DNA of 64,000 bases from Acanthaster planci. Its lineage: Eukaryota > Echinodermata > Asteroidea > Valvatida > Acanthasteridae. The number at the start of each line of letters is the position of its first letter. The stretch's first letter is position 1. The position numbers were made by a program, and so were the translations under genes. Below, in pieces: positions 42,404 through 56,559 of the stretch. The DNA lies in the NCBI RefSeq assembly GCF_001949145.1, contig NW_019091373.1:530155-594154 (forward strand). The letters run 5' to 3'. The notes under the pieces were generated by a model that had not been told where the DNA came from, ran no database searches, and was given only the letters and a program-made list of their open reading frames with translations.

Positions 42404-45400
42404 TCATCCCACAATGCGCTCCATCTGTTCGTATCCTGCCCGCACAATGAACTGAAAGTTGGCATTGCCCTGAAGAGGCTGCAACTCGTCACTTGCAAGA
42501 AGGGCATCAACATCCGGAAGATAATATTCCAGATCAGCACCTGGAGGGGGGGGGAATGTGAGCTGAGAATTGAGTTGATTACACAAAACTGCTTATGCAT
42601 TTTTGTAAGGGACCTTCCTAAATACTCTTGAATGCTGCCTTGTACTGGAACTTAACGACAATCTTTAGTTATCTTTTATGAGGCATTGGTATAGGCATGA
42701 TATTTGACTCAGAGGGGAAAAATAGGAAACAATTTCCAGCACAACCCAAAGGTATGACTGCAGTATAGAATGTTGGAAACGAAAAGAGAACAAAATTCTG
42801 TAATCCTCTTGAAATAGGGAAAGTATCATTCCTGTTATTACAATAACCCAAACAGTTCATTTAATGGGTATATTGCTATAAAGGTTGCTATGCACTAACT
42901 AGAAAAGAAAGTAGAGAATGGGCAATAAAATAACCCCAAAATTTGAATCCTACAATAAACGGTTTTTAGGTAAAGTTGTAAAATGATCAGACTTCTCTGA
43001 TATCTTGACATAATAGGGGAGATTCACAGAAGTGCGCCTCCAAGAGTTTGCAACGTGTTGACCCATCACAGTGCGCAAATTCTGTTCACCGAACGCTCGT
43101 TTGGAATGGGTCGACAGATTTTGCGCAGTAATTGGTCAACACTTTAGAAACTCTTGGAGGTGTACAATTGTGAATCGCCCGTGATAGGAAATAAATTCTA
43201 CAGATATGCCACCACAGCTTAACCCTAATAGAGCTGGGACTCCCCCCCCCTCGATATTTCTTTCAATATCACTGCAGTTTATTCTCATTCAGGAGCTGAG
43301 CCTTTAGGAATTCTTAGAGTAACTCCTTGTGGTCATTTTGACACAGATTTTGTGAAACTAGAACATACTGTTCTTGCATAGCACATTTTTCCGAGGTAGG
43401 TTAGCCAAAAATATGTACTTTTTCACTGTGGTGCTCAATGCACGTGGGCTGGCACGCATGTAGCCTTGAACTTCAAATGACCTCAACAAAACCATATGTC
43501 TGACTGGGCTCAAACTTTGCATCTCTAATAAGGAGTGTCTTTACGGCAAGTAAAGTTGCAAAACAATTGAGCACGGCACCCCCATCAATTTGAATTTTGG
43601 TGTCTGTAAGAGTCACTTACCAGATTCCAGGATTAATCTGGCAATTCTAAAGAACACGGTGTTTTCATAGTGTTCAAGGGGATCCACTCCTGTTCCTCTG
43701 TCTGCAGACCAACTGCAAAAGGCAGAAACGAAACCCCCAATTTGAGACTGAAGAGGTTGTTAGGAGAATTTTGAACATGATAAATGTGCATCAAGACTAA
43801 CAAATGGGGCCCAGAATAGTTTTGCTTTCGTATATGACCCAGTTTTGAAGGAGGTGAACACACAAATATAAAAGTTATGTCAGGTCAAGATCGAAATGCA
43901 AAACAATAAAAGATAATTGCAGCATGATTAGAAAATACCAGTTCTACTTTCTGCGATGTGGTACTATCTCTACACTTGTGTCCGAAGTCACACCTGCCAC
44001 CTTTGAATCACCACCAAGCAAAGACTTTAAGACCCCTCTGAAATACAGAGGACAGCAGCACTACCACAAACCGTGGAATTTACACTTACTCATCTTTGAG
44101 TATGGCTTTACTCCATATACTGAGCCTCAGGAGGTCAATCTTTGGATCGTCATCCTGGAGAAAGAGAAAGTTGAGACTATGAAGTGTAACATCACTTGCT
44201 GAATGAGATTCACTTTCGTTATTTGTAATCAAAACAACTGAAAAAATATTCCGCTGATGATAGTTTTAGGCTTGTGCCGACAGAGTATTCAGGAAATAGG
44301 ACTTTCTTTTGAAATTTAAGTTGGTTTGATGGTTTGGAGTAGGTAATAAACTTTGGATGCTGGCTGTAATGGGAAGCTACAGCCGAGCTGTTTGGAGCTT
44401 ACAAACAGTATCAAGCATATCCAGAATACATGATAATTCCATCTTACCTTGGGAACATATTGCAAGAGATCAAGGGCCTTCTTGAAGTCAAACTCATTAG
44501 CTTCAGTGTTCTTCTCGCTGATGTATAACTGCAAAAGTAAGAATATTGTGTCAAAGATTTTTTTACAAGTGGTAAGAACAAAGGGCCTTTGTACTTTGGG
44601 GTCGTCCATGAAGTACATGTGCTCGAAGGGGAGGGGGGTTTGAGCCAGCACGTACCATACACAAACCACAAATTTGCCTTTAATGAAGCTTCACCATATC
44701 AATGCACTTTCTCAAACAAATACCAGAATCAGCTTTTCTGAATCGAAGTTCAAACAAATTATTCTCCACCGTCCACCCCATCATTCATTCTCCTGTGCCA
44801 ACGCCCATTATTAGTAAACCGCAACATTACTCATGACGCAAAGACCGGCAGCATCTTCTGGAATTGTGGAATGTGGAGGCGTATGGGGGATTCCTGAAGT
44901 CAGCATTTGTGTGTGCGTACTCTATGGACGGCCCCTTTTCTCTTTTGTTGATTAACAAAAAAAATTACACAATTTCAAAACATTTTTATTTTGGTATACT
45001 TATTTGGTAATTAATGAGAAATAGGAAGAGAGCGACAAAATAATTACAAAACGTGCTTAATGTTTGCAAGCCAACATTGCCATGGATAATTTTGAGAATG
45101 TGACTTAAGATTTAATTTGGTGTTTCAAAGCACTGATCTAAATGATATTTACATATTACACGGTTCTTCAGCGTGCATTGTCTGAGTGTCACCTGTGTCT
45201 GCGACTGTACCTCAAACTGACGAAAATCACACAAGACTTGTACTAGGATATATAACCCAAACGAACTACAACAAAAATAAAATTAACATCATCAGGCCAT
45301 TTACCCAGATAAGTTGCTCGGGGTCAATGACCGGCAAATCCCCTTCATTGTTGTACAGCTCCATTTTCTATAAAATAAGACGACACAAACCCGAGTGTTA

Positions 45401-48400
45401 AAACGCAATCCTTGAGAAAAATATTCACATACTGAAGCGAAAACAATACATTTCACATGAGACGCAATTACTTTTGTTTGCACACAACCTCCACTTACTT
45501 CCACTAATTCTTTAGGCAATAGCTCCTGGTTAAGTATGACGTCCAGTTCACTGTTGATATCTGTCAGAGAGAAACAGCAGCCCAGAGTTCAAAGTCAACA
45601 AACTTTTCAAATACTGATTTCTTCTACATAACCTTCCAAAGATGAGAAACTCCGAGTCTACCAAACAAATTAAAGACTCCAAGATACAATCTCAATGACA
45701 GGCAGCAATAACTAAGTGGGTAACCTTACACGCCATCTCACTTCAGCAGCAAACTGCTGAACAAATGAATGTCAAAACTGCCTGTGGAAATTGTCCTGTG
45801 GCAAGTCAGTAAAAGCAGTACATTGTTGCAGCCTTTTTGTTGAATAGTTTCCCCTTTACATCTCATGTCCCCAACCACCTTGTTATCAGTGATATACTGC
45901 AGTTTCTAGAGAGCTCAGATGAGGTATCGACCCTGAATCCCATGTTGAGTAAATTGCATCAACAGTGGAAAATTTGGGACTTAAAGAGTCAGGTGCATCT
46001 CTAAAAGAAATTAGAGCAAGTGATAACTTCTGAATTCACTACTATTTTGTGGGAGGCCACATGATCTTTGTACAGGATTTCAGCAATGATGACATCATGA
46101 GTCTAAATATAGCTACACATCTATCCATTCAACAGAAGCATACCTTCAAGTTCTGCCTCAGGTACTTCCTCACAAGCCAAAGCAGTCAGTTTACTCAGAC
46201 TCAGCAACGTCTGGATACAACAACCAAAGATGAGTTTTCATGTCGTTCCATGCCATAATTAAATATCAAGACCTCATTTGTCTGTCACTGCTCAAACAGA
46301 AATGACAACATATTCCTCAATCAAAGAAACAAGGAACGTTTTACTTTCCATGTTAACAGGCATGCAACTTGGGCTTTTACAAAAATTAGGAAGTTCCAAT
46401 CTTTACAAGACTTTGTAATGTATTTCAATTTTCAATGGCACGAGTGTGAAGTGAAAAACGAGGAAATCAGCTGATCCGAGGAAAAGTTGCCTGTCTTTGT
46501 TTACCTCGGGTTGTTGCCGCAGTCACAAAAATCTGGTCAAAAGAACATGTTGTGCGAACTGTGGAACTGTTTTGGATTCATGGTTCCAGCACACAGCCAC
46601 TTCTTGAGGTCAAGCAATGCCACCCCACATTGCATCTCATAAACACTGATTAGAGATACATACATGCACTTCTTTTCCCCTCTCTGGCTTTCTTAAAATG
46701 AAAAAGATGGATTGAGAATCATACATGACAGATTAATGAAGAATGTTTACTTTTTTCTTAGCCAGCGATAACGTCTCTTTTGCAGACAGCCGCTTCAAGG
46801 TTTCCTGTGCCTGTCAAATTTACAATGGAAAGACAGCAAAATTGATACGAAAATTCTGGTGTCACATTTGACTGCTTCCAATAAATGCCAGTACTCTAAA
46901 TGCAAGCACATCTAAATTCAGTAAAACTATAAACGTGTCCTCATTTGCAGACTGTCCACAAACTAGGTACGGCCAAACTGGCAAGTTATTTGTCGGTAAC
47001 AAAAGGGATTTTGTGGATTTGACCATGCTTGGTCAAAGAGAGAATTTTTTGCATCGATTTACGCACTTATTACCCATAAGTAGATATAACACCATCACCA
47101 CCAGAACCCACTCAACTCTAGTGTTCTCATGGATTTGGGCCCAACAAACAAGCCTCTGTTAGTTGGGGATTTATGCCTAGGCTAATTCGGCACTACACCT
47201 CAGTACAAAGGGTGTACAAGTTGACTGCCTCCTAGATTAGGACTCTGACAAAATCATGAGAGGTTTTCAGTGGGATTGGGGTTGATTTAGATGGAGGTGA
47301 TAAGAGAGTGATTTGCTGAAGCCCTAGTATCCCCGGCAAAAACTTCAACTTCTAAGAAAAAAAGTTAGCCCTTTTCTTCGGTACTTTTCTTCAGCAGTCA
47401 ATTTTCGCACCCTGGGATTATGCTCGACATAAAGAGTTCCACCGTACCTTGGAGTAGTCTTTCACTTGCACATAATGAAGCCAACTGAGGTGGTCATGAG
47501 CCTGCAGGAACTCACTCAGCTCGGCATGCTGCGTGAAGCGTTGAGATAACAACTTGCCACGCTTACCTGTCACACAAACCGATAGGAAAGTCCTGTTACT
47601 TCACAAATAACACCAATTTAATATTAGTCCAATATTTGAAACACCCTTAATGCCTTGTACACAAGGCATCTTATGCCATCACAGCCACCATAAATCAGTT
47701 ACATTTCTTACCTTTATCCATGTAGTATTTAAACACAAAATCAGAAAACCCCTGGGGAAAAAGAGAAAAAGTTTGTTGTTATTTTTTTTGTTAGGGTAAC
47801 AGGTAATCTAGTGCTAGGACTTGCCAAACAAGACTGAGAGCTAGCTTTGCCAGAATTCAATCCCATTGACGACTCTGCTTGGCTTTCATTCAAAACCAAG
47901 TGAACCACTCAATTGAGAAGCTTGCCACGGTTTAACAACAGACCAAATCAAATCTGATACAGTGTGTGGTTTAAGGCTGCAATTAAGGATGGGCTAAAAA
48001 TTTTCTATTTTGTGCAAAGCCTTATTTGAAGCCCTCACATCCCTGAAATATTCCAATAAACATCACCGACTCCAACAGATGCCCATTTTAAGTACACAGT
48101 CTGCTTGGAATCTACAGGAGGCCATAGTGAGTCTTGTGCCCAATGCATCTGCACATGTTCGTAACATGTCATGGATTCCAGTCCTGCCTAATGCTCATAT
48201 TAAAGCTCCCTGAAAGCCCTCAGCACATAGTTTGTCCAACGATTTCTAAACACATCCCAAACAAATGTTTCTGACCTCATCTTTGCCTTGAGAAAACAGC
48301 AGAAATCTTGTTGTCCGTGCGGTAACTTAGGTTCACCTGATTTTTGGTAATTTTTTATCTCATGATAATAATCTCAGCCGGCAGGAAAACCTTGCAGGGG

Positions 48401-51400
48401 AGAAAGAAGAGATGACCACCTTGGTTGCGAACTGATTCATGTAGCGCTGTAGTCTCTCCTCGTTACTAGTCACCTCACACAGAGACACCAAGATGCCGAA
48501 GTCGCAGTACTTCTCAGCTAGAGATGCTGCTCTCTCATACTGACCCTGCTCCACTGATGGAAAACAAACAATGGGTGTAAACATCAGAGATCATAAGGTT
48601 GACTACAGACCAGTGTTGTAGTCAAGACCAGGTAGTCCGAGACCAAGACCGAGACCAATAGACCAAGACCAATAGACCAAGACCAAGGCCAGCCCAGAAA
48701 AAGTAACCCGAGACCAAGACCGAGACCAAGACCAGCCGTCCGAGACCAAGACCGAGACCAAGACCACATTTATAAATTAATGGATAGAAATCATCTTTGT
48801 ACATTGACACAAAGACGTATAGCTATACACAGCACGACATGTATGTGTTAGTTTGACAGAATTGTCCTGGAATTACAATAGTTTTTTCTTGTTACTTTGC
48901 AGTTTGAATTCTTCAATGATGTGTTTACTTTTTGACCAGCTCCGAATGTCGCGACATGCATATTGCATGCAATCAATGCAACCTAAAGATGCTATAAAAT
49001 TAAAATAAAATAAAATTTCCTTTCCAACTGTTTTATTTCTCATTCATCAACACTTGGGAATTTCACTTTTTGGCTGGTATGGCAGGCAGCACATGCATGT
49101 AATCCATCTGTGTTAAATGTAATGACAAGGTTTACAAGGAGACAGGCCTATAGGATTTACATGTACTTTGGGCAAGTGAGTTTGCAAAATAAAAATATCT
49201 TGAAGTAGGAAAAAAATTCATATGCAACAAGTATAAAAAATAATGGGGCCTAAATAAAAAATAAGAACAAAAAATAACGGCACTTCATAAATTTATGCAT
49301 TTCAGCTCAATTCATTTTAAAATGATAAAATTCAACCAATTTATTTTCATTTCAAACTAGGGACTGTAATGCAAACATGGCATCACATTCCATTAAAAAT
49401 CAAACACGAAACAGTTTTTGATTGTTTGAACATTTAAGCCTTAAATTTAGATTCTTTAAAATTTCAACAAACATGAGGACTGATAGATCACTCCTACAAG
49501 TAGCCTGGCACACGCGACTGTACATGTACGTACTTCACGGGGTGATGGCAGGCGCATGTTAGATGAAGGCAGATGTTGTTCCTGCCTTATCGCTGAAGCT
49601 GGATTTTTCGTGCAAAAATCACACAGCAACATCTTTTTTGCTTCCCGTTTGACACCAACAAATTCCTTGTGGTAGTTGACTGCATAATGTATGATTGCTG
49701 AATTGCCAGACATGATAGCCGGAAAAGACCTTCCAGTAATCATGACATCAATGACTTGCGCACCACCAAGGCAAAGGCACGCAGCGGCACACGTTGTGCC
49801 AAAAACGGAATGGTGTCTTGTTAGTCAAGTTTGAGATCAACAAACAGTGCATAAATAAGCATCTAGTTACCAGACCATGCAATGTGACTACGGGTTCACA
49901 GGTACCCCGACGACAACAAATTATATACATGTATCTTTTTACGGCCGTTAACCAGTGACAATTATTTTGGTGGCTGTCACAGGCTATCTTCTTCCTGGTG
50001 CAAGCTTCAACTTTGCGTGCGCAAGTATACCTGCGAGTGTGAAAGCTTTAAACTTTGGCCGCGCAAGTTTTAACCTTGGGTGCACACGTAATTTGCGCAA
50101 AGGGTGAAGTTTGCGCATGACACGCTACTGCCAGCTGTAGCCACAATGAACACTCGTATGTACAGTCCTTAACGGCCGTACCTACATCTTGCCGGGTCTC
50201 GATTCAAGTTTTTCGTAGGCCTAGAAACAATCGAAATTCATCACCAATCAGGTATAAAAGTTTCTCGGCCGAAAATCCTGAGAACAAGAGGTGCGAGATC
50301 AAGACCAAGACCGAGACCAATTATTCGAGATCAAGACCAGCATGTTCGAGATCAAGACCACGTTCAAACTGGTCTCGAGACTCGAGACCAAGTCCAGTCT
50401 CAACGGCTACAACACTGCTACAGACTCTCCTGGAGTACCCTATTTTCTGGTCAGTCGGAAGAGCTGAGTTTCGAGGTCAATCTTCTCATTTAAAGTTGAC
50501 AGAAGGCCACTTGATCTCTTCATGACAAAATCTCTAAACATCTAAATATGCTGGAGACAAAACCAAACTCAAATTTGGACCAACTTACAGGCAACCAATT
50601 TACATTGAGGCCAACTCAACCTGTGCCCTACTTTTAATAGCCTAAAATTACATCAAGTGCACATGTGAGTGGAATATAAAAAAAAGTTGAGAATAGCTGA
50701 AATCGCGAGCACGAAGCATATACAGTGTGGGGTCCGGGGCTGAGGGCCAGGGCCCGCTTAAGGGCCCCAGGAAAATTTTGAAATGTAGATGCTCTGTGGT
50801 ACAACAGCATCCTGGTGCAACCACTGACAATTTCTTCCTTGCAATTTAGGCTATGCATATTTTTAATTTAACTTTCTCTTCATATTTGTTTGAAATTCCT
50901 GAAGAGGTTAAAATGAATGGAAAGAGTTACATATACGGATAACGCACTAATTTTCCCTGAAAAGTGTATAACAGCCATCAGAAAGAGAAAACATGTCCTA
51001 AAAGTGAAAACTAGCTGTAAATTGTAAATATTGAGGTTTGTAGAGCGAGTCGGCCCCATTCCAACCTGATCTGAGCATGTTTTCAAAATCTCAGTGCTGT
51101 TCTAACGCACATTGCGCGTGTAGGCCTACATCGCATGTCCAGGCTTTAGGATTGTCCGGGAGCAGACCGTGTTGCCTGCCCATCACGTCTACAGTGTATT
51201 CCATTCACGTCCATTTCCACGGATTAGTAACTTGACAATCGGTCTTATCAAAAGCTGTATCCAAGTTAGAGCCTCTTTGGACAATTGTACATATGTCTTG
51301 CACTGACATTTTGATGAGTTAATGTTAAGACAAAACGAGGAAATCTGGAAATTTGAACTTACACAGTGGCATGATGAGTGCATGTCTCTCCTGGTGGTAC

Positions 51401-54400
51401 TTCTGCTCCAGCTCTTCATACTCTACACTGTCTTTGCCGGAACTCAAGCCAACAGATTCCAGCTGGGTCACGTACCCTTCCAGGATCAGGTCCGTCAACT
51501 CCATCACCTGCTGATAGAGGGCACCGCGTGACTGAACATCTTCGCTGTTGGGAATTCCTTGCTCTAGGGTGATTCGGTGCTGTACAAGGGTTGACGGATG
51601 AGAGAAAAGATAACGAAAACAGAACAAGAGTGACAAATATGAATCCCATTCACTGTGACACAAATATGGCTTAAATTCTTGTTAACGGTAGTGTCTGAAA
51701 AGTTCAAAATAATGGGCCAGTGTTTTATGTAACATTGGGCCATGTATCAGGCATTCAATGAATGAAGCGCTTCATAATTGAACAAAACCCATTTTTATTC
51801 TAAGTTGAACGACAAACTGAAATGGACACCATTGGTTCAAATTGCAGACATTTTGCCAAAAACAAAAGCACTTCAGACATTCCTGGTTCTGTTTGCAGTT
51901 ATTGCTGAAAACTGCCAAAATGTAAACCCTTCAATGACAAAATGCTGGGATAAATATTGTGGATGAAACTCAAACACCAGTAACTGCACCAGTTACTGCA
52001 CCAGTAACTTGAAATTAAATCTAATACATCACACAACCATGGCAACAATCATAATGTGAAAGAAATGCTCTCTGTTAATTTTTCACAACACTATGTTGGA
52101 ATGACAAACACGTACTACAATTTTTGCATTCCCTCCTTTTTAAATTTGACAATTTGATTTCGGTGAAGGCAAGTTCATGCTTCAATACCTGTTGTACTAG
52201 GAGACTTCGAATGCCTTTTGGTCCAGCAGATGCTGCAAGTAAACAAAAATTACAAATCAACCAACAGTTTCAAGCATTTCAATTATGCAGCGTATTTCTT
52301 GTTAATATACAGTTATTGACAGTTAATGTTAATAAAGTCTACAACATAAAGTCATTTTACTCAGTAGACACTATTGTGTATTAAGGAGCTGACAAAATTA
52401 TGTTCAAAAGAGAATGACTTCCAACTAACTGTGGCCAATGAGAGAGGAAATCTTTTCCTTTCAAGAATATGCATGAGGTGAAGTAATTACAAGGATCAAC
52501 CTACCTGTCCATGGAATGTACTGTATCGTGGGATTGGATGCTGGGCCACTGTCAGACTGGTATATGAGGGCCCTGGATTGTCGCAAGTGCCAGGCCTCTT
52601 TGAGCATGCCCTAATGGTGAATAAGATACCAACAAAATCTAAGAGAGATTCAATATTTGCTGACAAACAGCAGATGTCATGGACCCAGGTGGCAGGCAAA
52701 ATATCTCACAATATCGTTGCATATAATGTTATTATTTTATTAATCTAGGGCCATTCTGAGGTTAAGCATGTAAGGATGTTTGGTAAACACAGAAAATACC
52801 ACAAAATTAGGGCCGCGTCAATTTGAATAATTCACTATTTGAATACAACAAATTTTGCGTGTGAACACTAGGGTTACATACCTGGAGGATGGTGTTAATG
52901 TTCTTGATCATGCTAACGATATCAGAGGGTGTCAGCTCAGTGGACAGAATGTCCTTTTCCTGCTCGACCAGGTTCTCTATGATCTCATGAATTCCTGAAA
53001 CCTGATCAGATATCCAGTTTTATCCAGTTTACAGCTTCGCTTGTAATTAAATTTACAATGTAAATTACCAAAAACAGCGCAACTGCACACTGGAAAGCAT
53101 TACTGACCAGTGTAATGCGAAAATCACAAAATTAATCCGATAGATGTAACATCTTTTGAAGGATCTTTCCAAAAAGCTATCACCTTACTTCAAAATTTTA
53201 TTTCATGAAATAACAGATTCAGTTTCCTTATCAACTAGACATGAGCAAGACAGAGCATTGTAGGAGTATTCAAAAACAACAAACTCCAAAACTTCCATTT
53301 TTTCCATAAGTAGTATCAAGAATAATCAAACTTAAAACTTAAGCAATAAAAACTGCCCCTGAACCTAACGCTAGATAAGGAAAGTGACCATGGTATTTAA
53401 ACTCACTTCTCTGTAGAAGACATCTTGAGGAGTAAGGCCTGCTGGGGTGTGTGTCTGCCCACGCTTCTGGAGGACTTTACTTATGGCTCCATCGACAAGA
53501 TTTGGGAACCTGGAATCAAAGAGGGTTGTACAGCTTTACTATACGGCAGTTACTGGACTATAGGAGGGATAGAATACTGTGATGGGTGTGGACCATTCAA
53601 CTCTTCCAGCCTAACACCCTCGGGAGTTCTTTCAGCAACCTTTCTGAATCCTCCCGAATCTTTCCACTCTGCGAGCAACCAAGGGCACATTCTTGGTACT
53701 TCAAGCTTTAAGGACCACCAAGTAACAGTGGATGGCTCTATCTTTCTGAAGTGTGCAAAATATTCCCAGACCCCCTCATGGATTTCAAAGGATAAGGGAG
53801 GGTTAATCTTTTTTACTCAAACAAACATGAAGCCCACTACCATGACATGAGAGAAGTTGTCATGCATTATCTGCCAAAAAAACCCTGTTTCACATGCACT
53901 CCTTCCCATACAATCCCATCTCTCCAACACACTAAAGCCCGACAATGCTATCCAGTGATGATCAAAATCTCTTAAACATTCAATTCAGCAACTTCGATTT
54001 AATTTGCTTAAAGGAGAAATGTATTAGAAATCAGATTACATGGTATGGTGGCTGCGTAATGCCATTGCAGCGGCCAATTTCTCGGCGTGTTCACACAGCA
54101 ACAGGTGGGTCAATAAGGGACTCTCTCTAATAATCACTGAGTGAAGCTGTAAGGTGNNNNNNNNNNNNNNNNNNNNNNNNNNNNNNNNNNNNNNNNNNNN
54201 NNNNNNNNNNNNNNNNNNNNNNNNNNNNNNNNNNNNNNNNNNNNNNNNNNNNNNNNNNNNNNNNNNNNNNNNNNNNNNNNNNNNNNNNNNNNNNNNNNNN
54301 NNNNNNNNNNNNNNNNNNNNNNNNNNNNNNNNNNNNNNNNNNNNNNNNNNNNNNNNTATTAACTGTGCCAGATTCAAAAGTAAACATTTTACACTAGACA

Positions 54401-56559
54401 ACTTAAAAACAGTCTACAAATCTTGTTAAAAAAATCTGCAGAATCATTTGTATCATTTAAATCAATCTGAAATAGGTCTCTCTCAAATGATGTCACCTTC
54501 GACAGATTACCACATGCATGGGCACTTTGGACTTTGGAAATTTTGTGAGGCGCATTGTCTGCACTGTATTTCAAAGGCATTTGGATCAATACATGCGCAT
54601 GTATAGAACATATGCACACTGCCTGCACACGGACCTACTGGCACTGAATACACAGTCGTAAATTTCCCACAAAGATGGTATCCTTTGAGAGAAATCTGTA
54701 TCACAAGAACTTCACGATTCATAGTACATGTGTCTCAACTGATTTATTAAGACATTGCTAGATGCATACAGAAGTTGTCCAAGAAGTGGTCTCCCCAAAA
54801 AGTCCTCAAGACCGACTTATGACATCCCATGGTATATCCTAACAATTTCAAGTCACCGAAACAGAATATTTGTAAAACAAAACATTTCTGGAGCAGTCCC
54901 CGTGGAAGCGACAATCTTACCCTGTCCCAAATGCCGACATTCTTGAGGAAGGACAAGAGATGGTCGTGTGCCTTCATCTTGTCCTCTAGCTGATGCAGAA
55001 GGATCAGGGAGGTGGTAGTTGATGCTGAATCTGAGCAAAGAGAAGAGAACACATACCAAACAAAAAAGTCCCCAGAACTGAATTTGGCTAAGGTGGTCAA
55101 GAATCCTTGCCACACTTTTGAATCTTTTCAATACTAGCAGGAATTTCTTGTTAGTTGCCTAAAATAAGGATAGGGCATTTTGTACACACATTCCTGTCAC
55201 AGGGCATAGCAGTACAATTTGATTAGTGCTTTAGGGTAATCTGGTGAGTCTGACTGCATGGGTTGGGCTTAAGATGTCAGAAAACACATTAATCCACGGT
55301 GAGCATGACTTCTGACAGATTACTACAAAAATGGAAAATTGGCCCATTTTGGCAAATGGTAGAAATAAAGAGTTGACATGATTATTACAGAGTTGATATG
55401 AATATAACATCTTTAAAATGCCACAGTGAAGATTGCTAAGAATATTGAAACTGATGACCAACCTTGGGGAATGGATTCAGCCCAGCGTGGATCTGAGGCA
55501 GGGAAGTCATCAATGACCTCCTGACTAAGCTTAGCAACAGTCGCATCAATGGAGGATCCCGTCTCCAAGGAGGATGGAGCAGATGAAGGGAAAAGCTCCT
55601 CCACAATAGCTTCTGCTTGGCTCTGCAAAGGGATGCAAGCAAAAATCAACTAGTCAGGACTGATTAGAAGGGACTCTCTTCACATGAAGTGTTTACTCCT
55701 CCAAGCTTGTGGATACACACATCCTTTAACACTGAATATTAAACTAATGAAGACGTGCACAGTGGGTGGCTAAGATGTACAGGACAAAACCTTTCCTTGC
55801 TGTTGTGCTGCTGAAGTCAACCCTCTCTGGAGTAAGGCCTAGTAAAAATCATGGTAGGTAACACTTGATAAGTTCTACAATATGTGCAGTAACTGCTGAA
55901 ATGCTTTTCTGATGTGTTACTGACATATCTCATCACTGTGTGGGCAAATTGAGGCAATTTTAATAGCATATACATTGAACCATGGCTGTTGTCCAGTCCA
56001 TCACAAGTCCTTTAAAAAAAAGTCACAAACTCACACGTAACGGGACACAGAGTGCACTGGAATGCTTCTGTTGCCTTTTATTTAAAAAGCCTGTGAATTG
56101 GCATCACCCTGCACGACATGTGATGGACTTGCAATGGACTTAAGGGCACGTGTGATGGACTTGACCATAGCCCTATACCGAACACAGAGTACAGTGCGTG
56201 TGACAGAATACCAACCAAGTAGGCAGAACGGCGAATTTTGCTGAACAGTTGTTGCTAACTGCAGAAAAAGCTCAGGGACAGGTCCAGATCATGACACAGA
56301 CTTCTAGATGATATACTCACCAAGTTCTGCCGGCAGGCATGGAGGAACGCCGCCTTCAGACCCTTGGTCTTGTCCTCCCCGAGGGAGCTGATGTCCTGGG
56401 GAGGCGGCGCTGGGGAGCCGAGGATGGAGGACTGGTCCAGCCGGAGGCTCTGCTCAGCCAGCGAAACATCTTGCAAGACGCTGGGCTCAGCCTGGGTTGC
56501 AGTGACTGTCACCAGACCGTAGTTGGTGGAGAAGAAGAGGGTTGTTCCCTCACAGTTTC
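42404..56559 (-). CDS. NUP133: NUP133 exons encoding the propeller end and alpha-helical domain
   Basis: In transcript order: 56321-56559, 55463-55622, 54921-55030, 54040-54146, 53407-53509, 52882-53001, 52505-52610, 52189-52232, 51363-51579, 48420-48553, 47712-47751, 47448-47566, 46751-46810, 46144-46210, 45499-45560, 45305-45367, 44448-44528, 44090-44154, 43621-43712, 42404-42540. The first exon closes the propeller ([10 protein letters not shown]) and starts the helical stack ([13 protein letters not shown]). The rest form the elongated helical solenoid whose last part binds Nup107. All junctions are GT-AG and in phase. Confidence 0.95.

Noticed and set aside
48640-48765. GAGACCAAGACC array considered as a CRISPR-like or simple satellite array
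   Set aside because: Unit length is irregular, there are no spacers, and it lies inside a hAT-type element with a target duplication in an animal genome.
53425-53850. 141-codon plus-strand frame
   Set aside because: It overlaps the antisense of the NUP133 exon 53407-53509 and continues into intron. No protein similarity was recognised.
54036-54429. Open readings through 54157-54356
   Set aside because: The gap of 200 N inflates them. Only 54040-54146 on the minus strand is a supported exon (NUP133).
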